A stretch of 64,000 nucleotides of DNA from Aselliscus stoliczkanus (GCA_033961575.1 CM066740.1:87949117-88013116); one strand, 5' to 3'. Shown: positions 1 through 10,574, numbered from the stretch's first letter. Numbers and translations are program-made. The notes: generated by a model from the sequence alone, not told the origin.

Positions 1-108
1 GAGGTAGATATGTTAATTAACTTGACTGTAATAATCATTTCATTATGTATACAGTATAAAAGCATCATGTTGTACATCTTAAATACATACAATTTTTACT
101 AAAAACTA
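1..108 (+). mobile_element. L1 3'-UTR end (old L1M type)
   Basis: The run TTGTACATCTTAAATACATA before an A/T-rich end, with ATGTTAATTAACTTGA upstream, is the typical 3' terminus of older mammalian L1 elements in sense orientation. The element begins outside the window. The same type of 3' end closes the L1 near 36.7 kb. Confidence 0.75.
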
Positions 109-169
109 ATTTTTTAAAAAAGTTAGATTGGGTGCCCTAGTCAAGGAGCTACCACTCCATAACTGGGAG

Positions 170-222
170 CATTTTGCAACATAAAACATAGAAAAAAATA
201 CATCATGACTTTTCCAACAAGC
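170..222 (+). mobile_element. Right half of a mariner-type MITE
   Basis: TTTTGCAACATAAAACATAG followed by an A-run and CATGACTTTTCCAACAAGCC matches the right half of the palindromic MITE at 29862-29938. The left half is missing. It abuts the mariner coding fossil, so the first residues of the local reading frame (MTFPTSQ) are just translated terminal repeat. Confidence 0.65.
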
Positions 223-662
223 CAATATTTGGAAGTGCTGAAAAGGCTGCGTGAAAAAGTTAGACATCCTGAACTTTTTGCCAGCAATTCATGGCTCTTA
301 CATCACGACAATGCACCAGCCCACACGGCACTGTCTGTGAGGGAGTTTTTAGCCAATAAACAAATAACTGTATTGGAACACACACCCTACTCACCTGATC
401 TGGCCCCCAGTGACTTCTTTCTTTACCTGAAGATAAAGGAAATATTGAAAGGAAGACATTTTGATGACATTTAGGCCATCAAGGGTAATACAATGACAGC
501 TCTGATGGCCATTCCAGAAAAAGAGTTCCAAAATTGCTTTGAAGGGTGGACTAGGGGCTGCCATCAGGGCATAGCTTCCCAAGGGGAGCGCTTCAAAGGT
601 GACTGTAGTGATATTCAGCAATGAGGTCTGTGGCACTTTTTCTAGGATGAGTTCACGAACTT
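223..662 (+). pseudogene. Mariner transposase fossil, C-terminal half
   Basis: The translation holds HHDNAPAHTA and TPYSPDLAPSDFF. These carry the second and third catalytic aspartates of a Tc1/mariner transposase with 34 residues between them (DD34D, mariner proper). The first catalytic Asp and the DNA-binding N-terminal half are absent. A stop at 472-474 interrupts the frame, but transposase-like residues continue in frame (AIPEKEFQNCFEGW, then a GIASQGERFKGD block) to about 624. The end near 640-662, with GTTCACGAACTTAATTGTC, looks like the 3' terminal region. The copy cannot encode an active enzyme. Confidence 0.85.
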
Positions 663-679
663 AATTGTCTGACCTCATT

Positions 680-835
680 CAATACATCAGATGGTGATAA
701 GTGTTATGAAGAAAATGAACTGAGCAAGGGCAGGTAGGAAGCTAAGAATGGGGAGTATTACTCAACTGGTGTTCAGAGCAGGTCTCTCAGATAAGGCAGC
801 TGAAATGAAAGACCTGAATGAAGAGAAGACACAGG
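680..835 (-). mobile_element. L2 fragment
   Basis: GGTGATAAGTGTTATGAAGA and, downstream, GAAAGACCTGAATGAAGAG match the reverse complement of the L2 LINE 3' region as I remember it. It is heavily diverged and contains no ORF. Confidence 0.6.
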
Positions 836-1168
836 TTAAACAGCACCTCCCTCCAAGGTAACAATCCAAGCACACTGATGCACTGCATCATTCGCCTAAC
901 AGACCAGAGAGGTCCATGAAGCCTGGAAACCAGCATATATTAGGTTGTAAAGAATATCTTCCGTCAGTTAAAAAAATTTATTTCTAAACTTTATAATAGA
1001 CAGCTTGTATCTTGAACATCTCCCATATATTCCATGGATTATGTTAAGATAACCAGGGTTGTGAATTTTATGGTATTTGAGTTTTCTCAATAGGTATGTT
1101 TTTTTAAAAAAAATCAGAGGGAAACATGGTGGTATTACTGATGTCATGAAACAAATACACTAAAAGAG

Positions 1169-1170
<2 letters not shown>

Positions 1171-1213
<43 letters not shown>
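1171..1213. repeat. (AC)n microsatellite
   Basis: About 21 uninterrupted AC units. Likely length-polymorphic. Confidence 0.97.
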
Positions 1214-1215
<2 letters not shown>

Positions 1216-1279
1216 ACTAAACCAATCCAGATAAGTATAAATTGTGATAAATTCTATGACAAGAAGTAAGTAACTGAAG

Positions 1280-1400
1280 AACTAGGATGTAAATATTAAT
1301 AGGATACTTTTTAATAGAGTGGTCTTGGAAGGCTTCCCCTTGGATGGTGACATTTGAGCTGACCTGAACCTCAGCCATGAAAAATATGAGGGAGAAGAAA
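1280..1400 (-). mobile_element. L2 fragment
   Basis: GTGGTCTTGGAAGGCTTCCC and GGTGACATTTGAGCTGACCT follow the antisense L2 pattern. With the piece at 680-835 it may be one old L2 split by later insertions and the (AC)n array. Confidence 0.55.
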
Positions 1401-2940
1401 ATTACAGACAGAAAGGACTTGGTTTTCTTGAGGCACAGACCAGAGAACAGGGTGGCTGAAATATAATAAGCAGGGATAGACACCTTAAGCATTTAAGTAG
1501 GGAACTCATTGCTTCTGGGTGTAACCCTACCAAGCTGAGTGCATGGTAGAATCCATCCGTATATTGAGCATACACACAATTCCATCTCGTCTTATGTCTA
1601 AATCTATCAAAATATACTGAAAACCACAAGTGCACACTGATTAAATTCCAGTCCAAACCCACAGGATCCATTCAAGATTTCCCACCTTCCATTTGTACCC
1701 TCCTTTCATGACAGTGAGAACCTGGTCCCACTGTCCTCAGTGTATTTATTTATTTATTTGCTCATTCAACCTGCATTGTAGTTAATCTCACAGCCAGGCT
1801 ATGGGGCTAAGCTGCATGGCTGTTCTCACTGTGGAGGTGCCAGCCGGCCCTGGGTTCACTTCCAGCCGGCTCTAACGCACTGCTTGCTTGGACCCCATTT
1901 TCCATGAGGGCAGGTTATTCAGGAAGCTTGGGTAAGCAGGAGAGGTTAGCAGATACTTTGTACCATCTTCCAAGATGATATTGAAAGGAAGGCACTAAAT
2001 GGTTTTTAGCATGCTTACAGTATTCCACCAGCCCCCTTCTAACCCCCCCTCCCCTGCCCACCTGCAAAGCTTCCCAACTTTAAAATAAGTATAAATGGAG
2101 AAATCGTGTATGCATGTGGCTTAGACATGCAAAATTTTCATCCCTGTGGCCTATTATTTTGCCCTTCCTGTCCCATCAAGTTAACATTGTTAACTTACAC
2201 CAATTTAGATTGGCGTGTTAATGTCAAAAGAAATATCGGCATATTTTTCACTGATGTATTTCTGAATTAAAATTTTAAAACCTTGAAATTGCATGCGCTT
2301 CTTTTGTCAGCAAGAATCATAAAATACAGAGTGGACTTCAAATCAGGTGTGAAGTTTTTATATGCTAAGTCTTGAGATGGAAATCTCAAACAGGCCAGTT
2401 AGGTAACATGATTATAACCCTGTAGAGAGGAAAGAACGCTTCCCAGGTTACTACTGGTGCTGAGATGCAATCAAGCCTGACAAGATTACAATTCGCTCTG
2501 AATGTTATAACACAGTGTCAGATCGTAGAACCCAGTAACAACAGCCCATATATGAATATTGCATTTTTTTTTTATTCCAGATTCATAGATACAATAAATG
2601 TAAAGCTCTAAGCCAAAGCAAAAGTTTATCCCTTTATTCTATAAATCCTTCTACTAAATTAGCAAATTTTAATTAAATTGATCTTTCTATCCATTTTGTA
2701 TCTAATTCATTTCCGATCTTTCAAAATCCCAGCCGCAAATTCATGTCTCCCAACCATCCTGCTATTAATATATTAAGTAGGTGTATTCTTGAGCTTTAGA
2801 GCAGTCACCGAAACATCACAGGTGCTGTACACAAGTATTCTTAGTGACATTATATTTGCACGGTAAGGGAACAAACAGAAAATAAATAATATGTTCTCCT
2901 CCGTTTCCAAGGGAGTTAGGGCATCAGGAATTTCGGTATC
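1400..2940. other. Intron, no recognised gene or repeat
   Basis: A short (TTTA)n run lies near 1743-1760 and a T-run near 2564. The rest reads as unique AT-rich intron. Two overlapping minus-strand frames of about 90 codons reach into the left part (1217-1671) but show no family features. Confidence 0.5.
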
Positions 2941-3076
2941 AGAGACCCAGTATCTTTTTTTTTTAATTAAAGTTTATTGGGGTGAACACACAATATGATA
3001 TAGAGATGATGAATTACGGAATTGTACACCTGAAACCTTTGTAACTTTACTAACAGTTGAGACCCAATATCTTTAA
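2941..3076 (-). mobile_element. Short L1 tail with 5' inversion, flanked by a target-site duplication
   Basis: Near-identical copies of GAGACCCAGTATCTTT (about 2942-2957) and GAGACCCAATATCTTT (about 3060-3075) flank the insert. After the left copy come a T-run and the reverse complement of an L1 3' terminus (TTTATTGGGGTGA). This is followed by the neighbouring L1 3'-UTR segment in the opposite orientation (GTACACCTGAAACC, then TAACTTTACTAACAGTT). This is the layout left by twin priming. Confidence 0.75.
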
Positions 3077-3194
3077 CCCCATTGCTCACTATATTGAACG
3101 GTCAGCATCCTGCCATTCACTCTGTTTTGCAGGCTAATTTTTTGTTCATTGGTTTCTAATTTTTAAAAACTATTTGAGGAAGTGATGGTAGGAA

Positions 3195-3770
3195 TTGTTA
3201 TAATCTGAATTGTTCTCTGTTGCTGCATGGAGCTACCTTAAAACTTGTGGCCCAATACAGTAATAACTCATGATCTCTTCTCTCTCTGTGGGTCAGTAAT
3301 TCAGGAGCATCGTGGCTGGGAAGTTCTGGTGTGAAGGTTCTTATGAGTTTGTGGTTACGCGTTTCTTGGGGCTTCAGTCATCTAAAGGCTTGACCAGGAC
3401 TGGGGCTCCTGTTCAGGTGCCTTCCTCTGTGGCGACCTGTCACTGCTGGCAAGTAGTAGGCCTCAGTTCCTCTCCACCGGACGACTGAGATTCCTCATGG
3501 CACATGGCCTGGCTTCCCCAGAGAAAGGGGTCCAGGACCACGGGGGAGCCTGCAGTGTCTTTTATTACTAAGCCATGGAAGTCACACACACACGGTCCCT
3601 TCTGCAGCGTCCTGTTCATCACACAGGTCAGCATTGATTCAGTATGGGAAGGGGCTGCCCAGGGCATGAATAGTAAGAGGCGGAGACTCATGGCTAATTT
3701 GGAGGCTGAGTTTGCCCCGTGGGACATAAAGATTTATGTGTCTTCCACATGATAAGTACTCTCATCTCCT
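3195..3770 (-). repeat. Old mammalian interspersed repeat, type uncertain
   Basis: TGTTGCTGCATGGAGCTACC, CTCTGTGGGTCAGTAATTCA and GGCCTCAGTTCCTCTCC resemble a common ancient repeat seen in many placental genomes, probably LTR-like and antisense. I cannot name the family. Overlapping frames of 82-95 codons on both strands (3440-3752) fall in it and are not convincing genes. Confidence 0.4.
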
Positions 3771-4970
3771 CCAAAGTCCCTCTAAAGAGTCATCTCATGA
3801 AAGCATCTACTCAAAATCCAGTAACTCATCATCTAAGTCGAGTTCATACCAAAATGAAGCTCCTGTGAGGCCCAAGAGCAAAGAAAGCGGTTTGGATAGA
3901 GTTACTCAAATGTAGTTGCTCATCTGAAGACCTGTGACAAGTTCTGTGGCAGCCACACACTCAGCGGACCATGGTAGGCTAGGCACAGAGTCACCACTTT
4001 AGCCTATCTGGTTCAAAGGGGGGAAAATAAGAGTTACACAGGAGTAACTGGTCCTTAGCAGTTCTAACATCCAGCCAGGCACATGTTGGTGAGCCCTTGA
4101 TTAGAAGCCAGTCCTGCTATCTCCTAGAAATGATTCTCTGTGCCTCGCTCTTGGCTGTACCCTCTGCGCTCTCAGGACTACCACTCTGATTCATACTTCC
4201 CTTTTTAAATAAAAAGTATTTTATAGCTGTGTTTTATAGCTGTGTGGTTTCCTGCCTGTAGAAGTTTAGGGTCTAAAGACCTCTTTTCATTTTGCACCAT
4301 CTCTCTCCCTTTCAGTCCAAACTGGAGCTGTTATCACTAATACAGTTCTCTCAAAAATCTAAGGGCTTCCTATGAATCTTATTCAGGTTTACTCCATTAA
4401 ACTTTATATATATATTGGGCTTCTGCTGACATGCCAGGGATAAATACCCTTGAGATTTTTAGCTCCCTATGTATAACTCAGAGAATCTGTATGATGTACC
4501 AACAAGCTGCCTAGAGGATTGTCTGTCTGACTAAATGGTTCTTTCAGGTACCACCTAACAAACTGTGGCGGTCATAACATGGATTTAACAGTCATATCTT
4601 GTTGTCTTCAGATTATGTTTTACTTGTAGTTGATCTTTGCCTGGAAGTGATTTTTAAATTTTCACATCATTCGCCATTGGAGAAACTGGAATTGAGAAAA
4701 CATTTCATTTTTAAATTCATATGTAACAATATTTCTTTAGCTTTTCTCTCTTTTTTCTTTTTTTTTACAGTAAATAGAAAGTGTAAGACTGTTCTGCCTG
4801 GAAATGTTCTTAGCTAGATTACACAATTCATTAAGTACAACTTTTGCCTTTCCGTATTATGGTCTTGCTGAACTTTCCACTGTAACATAAACAGGATCCA
4901 GGCTTATCCCATTTCTAATCATTTTTTTCCTCGCCTTCCTTTAAGCCATTACTGCGAAGGTCCTCAAGAG
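3770..4970. other. Intron, nothing recognised
   Basis: Unique-looking intron. A tandem 15-bp duplication (TTTTATAGCTGTG twice) lies at about 4221-4247. A plus-strand frame of 72 codons at 4599-4817 lacks any family feature. Confidence 0.5.
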
Positions 4971-4980
4971 CCATCAGGCT

Positions 4981-5091
4981 TCTTTTCTTTTCTTTTTTTG
5001 AGGGCAGTGTCACTGGCCCTCATATGCAGGACCCGAACCGGGGCCGCTGGCTTCCCAAGCCAGCGCTTAACCACCGCGCCACTTGGTGGGC
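4981..5091 (-). mobile_element. tRNA-derived SINE, head-only form
   Basis: Reverse complement of the GGCCGGCC-type SINE head, with a T/C-rich tail at the left. Box B (GGTTCGGGTCC on the element strand) and a box A-like AGTGGCGCGGTGGTTAAGCG are intact, so an internal Pol III promoter is recognisable. A duplication of CCATCAGGCT (4971-4980 and 5092-5101) marks the target site. Confidence 0.85.
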
Positions 5092-5194
5092 CCATCAGGC
5101 TGCTTCTTACAGTCCTTTCAAGGCCTGTTCATCTTATGTGAACATCCCAGTCCCGCATTTTTAGATTTTTGTTACAATTCTCCCCAGTCCCAAA

Positions 5195-5300
5195 TTCAGC
5201 ATTAGTTATTGGTGATTACATAACAAATCACTCGAAAAATTAATTACTTAAAACCATAGTTTATTCTGTCTCATAGGCCTCTCTATAAGACTGCCCCAGG
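5195..5300 (-). repeat. Fragment of an old interspersed repeat
   Basis: ACATAACAAATCACTC and CTTAAAACCATAGTTTATTC resemble the start of the same kind of ancient repeat as at 3195-3770 (a '...taacaaa...cttaaaac...tttatt' pattern). Assignment is weak. Confidence 0.35.
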
Positions 5301-6978
5301 CATGATGGTTGACTTTTCAGAGTTAGCGATCTCAGAAACCAAGTCTTGAAAACTAGTCTTGGAAGTCCCACCCAGCCACCACTTCCACAGTTTTCTACTG
5401 ACCACAGAGGTCAGCCCTAATTTCAATATGGAAGGAGACTCTACAAGGATGGGAATTAATGGAGTCCCTCGTGAAAACCTTGAAGACAATTCAAAGAGAG
5501 GAGAGCAACCTAAATTTTTAATGGGTATGCAGAACTTTGTCCTATAATTATCTTCTCTTAGAGCATGTCCCATGTAGGAAATGAAAGGACTTGACAATTT
5601 CAAAGTACAGAATTCATTAGGGCCAAACAGAGGACATCGGTATGGGTGACTGATGAAGTCTTGTTTTAAGAACTTAATTATACCCCATCCGCAGCGATCT
5701 ATGTGGTATGCAGCTGCCTCGCTGCAGAAGAGGCCTTGTTCTCACAAATAGATGTGCTCGTTTTGGAATATTTCAAAGCTAGCATGGATATTTAGAACTC
5801 CCAAGTATTCAGAATACAGAGCCAGATGATTGTCTTGGTAAGAAGAGTTTTCCAAGTTACAGCTGGATGTTTTCTCTCTGCTAAGTTTAGACATTAACTC
5901 CATTCAATATTATCTTGAGTAAGCAGATTGAAAATCATATGTATGCATACAACTAGTCTAAATAGATGACTTATCAAAGATCAGCAATTTCTGGGGGGAC
6001 TAAGTAAGTCAATGCAAATGGAAAAAAAACACGTGACTTAGAAAAAAATATGTAGATGAGCTATATGTTTGACATTGAAATAGAGTGTTATACTAATTTT
6101 CAAGTTCAGAAATTAAGTATAATCCTATTTCACATAGCACCTTGTTGTCAGAAAAGGATACACTACACCTCTGTGATTAACCCTCGGAAGGGGTTCAAAT
6201 GATAATTATTAGACTTTAATTGTTAAAAACCATTAATAAAGAGAGAAGGAGGTTTCTATTGTCCTAAACTATAACAACTCAAATAGAATAGAACAGTTTT
6301 AAAAATCACTTAATGGTCAATATATTTTCTTTTAAGTTTTATTGAAAATTCACTTTTATTCAGTTAATAGCACATCTTAGTCTCAATCTATTCTGTATAA
6401 ATTATATTTTGCTGTAGAAATAATGTTAGATTGAAATACATGTGTGAATAACTTCAGATTTTTAATCACATGAGCAACATTTAAATTTGCTCTGGTAGGT
6501 GAATTTGGTGAGCAAAACTATATGAAAAGTAGATGCTTTTTGCCAATTTCTGGAGATCCTTAATAGGATCAAGAAATGTTATTCTATGGCCTACAAATTT
6601 TCTATGCATAATAACATTATGCGTTTTTTAATTGAAAAGACATAATGGTAATTGATTGGTGGGGTTGTTTTAAAGTTACTCTTTAATATAAATTTTAAAG
6701 TCTAATTTCAAACTTGGTATATGTATGTGCTGTTCTCTAATAGAACCAGTAGTATTTACTCTCTTTTTTGGTCTTGTTACTCATTCTCTTTTAATTTTAG
6801 TTTCACTTTTTATCATTTATGCGCCCTAGACCATATTAAATACCACATATATGATAGATAGGGTGGCTGACCCTTATGTCTAAATTTGTCTCTTTGTAAT
6901 ATTACTTTGGACTTTATAAGTGGAGAAATCATTTATAATGGGAATATCTCTCTGGATTGAGTTAGACTTTAATCCATA
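5300..6978. other. AT-rich intron, nothing recognised
   Basis: Frames of 106 codons (minus) and 62 codons (plus) near 5283-5603 overlap each other and look like chance. The rest is AT-rich with no clear repeat. Confidence 0.5.
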
Positions 6979-6994
6979 AAAGAGATTCACCTTA

Positions 6995-7140
6995 GGGCTG
7001 GCCAAGTGGTTCAGTTGGTTAAGAGCTCACTCAAGAGTGTGAGCTCTGAGCAACAGGGTTGCTGGTTTGATTCCCAGCTTGAGCTGAGCTGCCAATAGGT
7101 GTCAGGATGGCTCAGTTAAAAAAAAAAAAAAAAAAAAAAA
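6995..7140 (+). mobile_element. Second tRNA-like SINE family, full copy
   Basis: It starts GGGCTGGCCAAGTGGTTCAG, has box B-like GGTTTGATTCC, then a GAGCTGAGCTGCCAATAGG body and a pure A-tail. A perfect duplication AAAGAGATTCACCTTA flanks it (6979-6994; the right copy runs from the end of the A-tail to about 7155). The perfect duplication and unbroken A-tail suggest a fairly young insertion, about 600 bp upstream of the exon. Confidence 0.85.
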
Positions 7141-7155
7141 AAGAGATTCACCTTA

Positions 7156-7589
7156 ATTGATAATAGTAAGTTTAGCTCCTTGATGTCTAAATAACAGGCC
7201 TCCAGGGAGTTAAGAAAATAAATGTAACATTGAAAGCATAAAAGGAAGGCAGTTGGATTGTTGAGAAAGATCTAAAGTTTTATGTTCTAATCTCTGAACC
7301 CAGGGTTAGCTGTGGAAGGATGGCAGCGAGCCTCTGACAGCAGGACAGAGACATGTGACAGAGGGAGACAGATGTCAAGAGAGAAAATATGAGGGATGGC
7401 AGACCCCAGAGACAAACACTCACCTGGGTTCCACCCTTACTTCTCTCCCTGTCATAATACCTCTTTCTCGTAAGACTTCACTCCTCCGTATTGCACACGC
7501 ATCAGCACGGACCAGCAGAGACAGTCATTAGAGATGATGGCTGTGATCAGGGAACATGCCAGGGGGAGGTTTAGTGAAGTTTGAGGTAC
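7156..7589. other. Intron just upstream of the exon
   Basis: No repeat recognised. The sequence leads into the splice acceptor. Confidence 0.5.
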
Positions 7590-7619
7590 ACAAACTTTCC
7601 CACTTCTTCCCTCTCACAG
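7590..7619 (+). promoter_or_regulatory. CNTNAP2: Splice acceptor of the CNTNAP2 exon
   Basis: A pyrimidine-rich run at about 7596-7615 is followed by CACAG, with the AG at 7618-7619. This is a strong 3' splice site. An in-frame reading runs upstream of it to an ATG at 7556, but that part is intron: the CNTNAP2 match begins only after the AG. No branch point could be chosen with confidence. Confidence 0.9.
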
Positions 7620-7791
7620 GTTTTCTGAACCAGATGAAGAACTCAAGTCACTCTGTCCTGCAGCCTTCATTCCAAGGATGCATGCAGCTCATTCAAGTGG
7701 ACGATCAACTTGTCAATTTATACGCCGTGGCCCAGCGGAGGCCAGGAAGCTTCGCGAACGTCAGCATTGACATGTGTGCCATCATAGACAG
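7620..7791 (+). CDS. CNTNAP2: CNTNAP2 internal exon, end of laminin-G domain 2
   Basis: This exon encodes about 57 residues of contactin-associated protein 2, a neurexin-family single-pass membrane adhesion protein. It pairs with contactin-2 to cluster Kv1 channels at juxtaparanodes. Visible in the translation: [16 protein letters not shown] followed by [15 protein letters not shown], which I recognise as the last strands of the second laminin-G domain. Two cysteines (in FQGCM and DMCAI) fit the usual C-terminal LamG disulfide. Two N-glycosylation sequons are present (NSS, NVS). The exon is bounded by AG at 7618-7619 and GT at 7792-7793. It starts with two bases of a split glycine codon and ends with AG of a split codon, giving 2+168+2 = 172 bp with no stop. 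The next exon should start the first EGF-like repeat and is not in the window. From memory, other mammals read NLYEVAQRKPG where this reads [17 protein letters not shown]4 and CNTNAP5 differ much more here, so the paralogue call is firm. The exon number, around 10, is not certain. Confidence 0.95.
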
Positions 7792-7797
7792 GTATGC
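7789..7797 (+). promoter_or_regulatory. CNTNAP2: Splice donor of the CNTNAP2 exon
   Basis: CAG|GTATGC is a good 5' splice site. The exon stops after the second base of a codon (AG), which fits the Arg that follows Ile-Asp in Caspr2 once the first base of the next exon is added. Confidence 0.9.
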
Positions 7798-7799
7798 AG

Positions 7800-10240
7800 T
7801 CTTTTCATCCTGTTCAGTGTCCAAGCTTCCCAAATCCGTGTTTTTGGAGTGGGATGAGTCACACACACATGCACACATACTCACTTTATAAGGGTGAGGT
7901 GGGAGGAAACATTGGCCATACCTGTGGTAGCGTGTTTGTGATATTAGCAGTGACAGTGTTATGAGGACATGGATATATGACAGGACAATCTGATGTCACA
8001 TCAGTCCATCAACCTCCCTCAGTGAATGCGGGCATTATACAAGTGGTTTTGCAAGCAACAGGTGAGTTATAAAGGAACTCGGTTTATTTTTAGTTTTGCT
8101 TCCTATGCCCACAAACAGAGATGCCCCTTCTCTCTTTGTCTTGATTACAACTCATCCTCAGCATATTGTCCCCTCTAAAGACCCCTCCTGAAAAAAAAAA
8201 ATGAATAAATAAAACAAAAAAGGAAGCATTAAAACATGTAGGTGGGTAGTATGGGGATTTACTGAAGCAGAATATTTAATATAATTGAGTTTGTTTACAA
8301 AATACCCATACTAAAGTATTGCAAAAATCTCATATTTATTCATTTTCGCAAATCTGGAGAGGAGTTTTTTTTTTATAAAAACTGAATTGACTTCTCACAC
8401 AATAGAAGGATACAACCTTCATGGTACATAGTCTGATGACATTAAATATGCTACCTCAATGTATTTCTACAAAGTGCCTTTCATTCCAACATGAAAAAAT
8501 TTAATTTTCAGATGTTTTGTACATCAACAAACTATATCTAACTATGAGTTGAATTTAACCTGGTGAATTTAGGTGATTTTAAAAATGATTTTCAAATCTT
8601 TTGTGATAGGGCTTTCTTATTCTGAAAAATAATTTCATGAGTTTTATATTTTGGAAGGTGAAAGTTGTACACATCTCAGTTTGCCCTCAACAAAATAATA
8701 GACCCTAGGTTGCTAATAATCTTATTTAAGAGGCGACCCTTTGGGGAAGCCATTCAAAGACATATAATGAATCTTTAAAATATATAAAATCAACTGTGAT
8801 AAAATAAGTTTGTCCTGCATAATCTTAATAAAATAGTATTCACGTGAATGGTCAGATGCAGTTTATGACAGCTGCAGAGTGTGACAGTTTTAAGCTTCCG
8901 TATGTTTATAAGACGTGATGACATAGCATAGAGCTTGTTCCTATTACATATATGCAAATGCCCATCCTGGTAGCCTAAAGAGTTTATATTTAAATAGAAC
9001 AATGAACCATTTTAAGAGAAATATACCTCTAATTTTTGAACTGTCAATAATGTAATAGCTATTATTTAGGCCTAAAGCAAATGGTAGCAACACTCAGAAA
9101 AACTGAGATGAATGTTTTAAGATCCTGTGTTCTGATATGAGATGTTTATCTATAAAATTTAGTAATTGTTTTCCATACAGGAAGATTTTCCTCTTTAGGA
9201 ATAGTTATACAGTATGTGAAGATGTTTTAGCACCTTGTCCATTTTCCAGGCCAGTAGCTTTAATAATACAATCATTTCTGTCAATAATACCCAAGGTAGT
9301 TCACTCAGCTTTTGTAAACAGGCTAGATTTTATGGTGATGTTGCTGTTTCAATGCAAACAGCTTGTTTCTTGGGCATTCTATTTAAATTGTCTGCTACCG
9401 AAGAAGTACGGGTGAGATGTTGAGACTTTCATGTTTTACTCCCATGAAGAAAGCAGGAGTTAAACTGGCCTGAAGGAATGAATGAGGTTTTGGTAAATGA
9501 AGAGAGTAGAAGTTGGCACGTCTGGTAAGAAGAACAATACAGGAGAAGACGTACAATAGGGAATGCAAATTACAAATTTTGTCAGGTACGGCAATGGATA
9601 AAATATATATCTTTTTGCCAAAATGGGTCAGTCCCATTGTCTGCGTTGCCAAGTGTGCAGTAGCTGACAGAACAAGGAATATCTTTCTTATCTTCCAGAA
9701 TGATAACACAGAAGAGTAGCCATGAGAAAGTAGCCACCTCTGACACATCTCCGCAAATTTCCTAAGCACGTTCAGGAACCCATTTTCTGTTTGACTTATT
9801 TTTTGAAGGCGATGACTTTTGTACGTTAATTACCAATGTGTGAAATAGCAGATTCCTTTATTCACCTAAAATGTTCCCAGTGTAGAATTTTCATCTGTGA
9901 AGTGTTGTATTTTTGTAACTATGACACAGGGCTATGTTCTCCTTAGTCAAACCATTGGGGAGCTTGTTGATTTCACCCTTAATCTCTGTCTGTCCAGGTG
10001 GCAGTACCGGTGGCTTTAGCTTGTGCTCACATAGTGGAGACCCATCAGATTACACTTGAATGATACACCCCTAGCCCACTTCTGGTTTGGATTTTTCCCC
10101 CCTCACTAACTGAAACATTGCAACTGCCCGACATCTATGATTTTATTTTCAAACTTCCTAAATTCTTCAGAAGTTAGCCTACATTGACTCTTTTTTATTT
10201 TTCTCCTTTCAAATTTCAGCATGATTGACTTGAAAGCTAT
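7800..10240. other. Intron just downstream of the exon, repeat-poor
   Basis: AT-rich unique-looking sequence. It holds a short CA-rich run at 7861-7880, an A-rich run at 8190-8222, and an A-run at about 10246-10265. A minus-strand frame of 124 codons and overlapping plus-strand frames at 9137-9769 have no recognisable domain. Confidence 0.5.
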
Positions 10241-10446
10241 TTTTGAAAAAAAAAAAAAAAAAAAAGAGGAAAAATGAGAACATAAAACAGCTACCATAGG
10301 CATGATTTAAAAAAAAATGTTTGGAGGTAATAGGAGCAGCTGCAATGGTGGGATGAGCAGAATTTAAAGAAACAACTTGGGAAGATTATTGTAAAGGAGT
10401 TTTGCTGTGTGTCATACTGGAATACCCTATGATTTGAACTTATTTA

Positions 10447-10456
<10 letters not shown>

Positions 10457-10498
<42 letters not shown>

Positions 10499-10502
10499 CA
10501 CG
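10457..10502. repeat. (TG)n tract ending in GCGCGCGCAC
   Basis: About 17 TG units lead into an alternating G/C stretch and then CACGG. The whole tract alternates purine and pyrimidine. Confidence 0.97.
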
Positions 10503-10574
10503 GATTTACACATGGTTTGTTTTCTGAACACAGTGTTGGAGCAAGGAAAAGGCAGGCATGCCAAGCTACAGAAT

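Larger units (their letters stand above)
1..7619 (+). other. CNTNAP2: CNTNAP2 intron upstream of the exon (3' end)
   Basis: Non-coding sequence before the only exon. It carries an L1 3' end, a mariner fossil, L2 and other old repeats, an (AC)n array, an inverted L1 tail and two SINEs, annotated separately. No other exon with both splice sites and CNTNAP similarity was found. The intron begins outside the window. Confidence 0.85.

Noticed and set aside
205..474. Mariner frame as an intact or domesticated gene
   Set aside because: It lacks the N-terminal half and first catalytic Asp, starts in a terminal repeat and has a stop before the C-terminus. No sign of a host-gene fusion.
1171..1213. 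AC/TG arrays considered as a CRISPR-like or regulatory array
   Set aside because: They are simple dinucleotide microsatellites; the sequence is mammalian and has no spacer structure.
4981..5091. SINE heads as functional tRNA genes
   Set aside because: Box A and B are recognisable but no cloverleaf with a proper anticodon and acceptor stem holds. Multiple copies with A-tails and target duplications show retroposition.
9137..9769. Overlapping frames of 62-124 codons downstream of the exon, considered as an extra CNTNAP2 exon
   Set aside because: The translations do not resemble EGF, fibrinogen-like or laminin-G sequence and lack matching splice sites.
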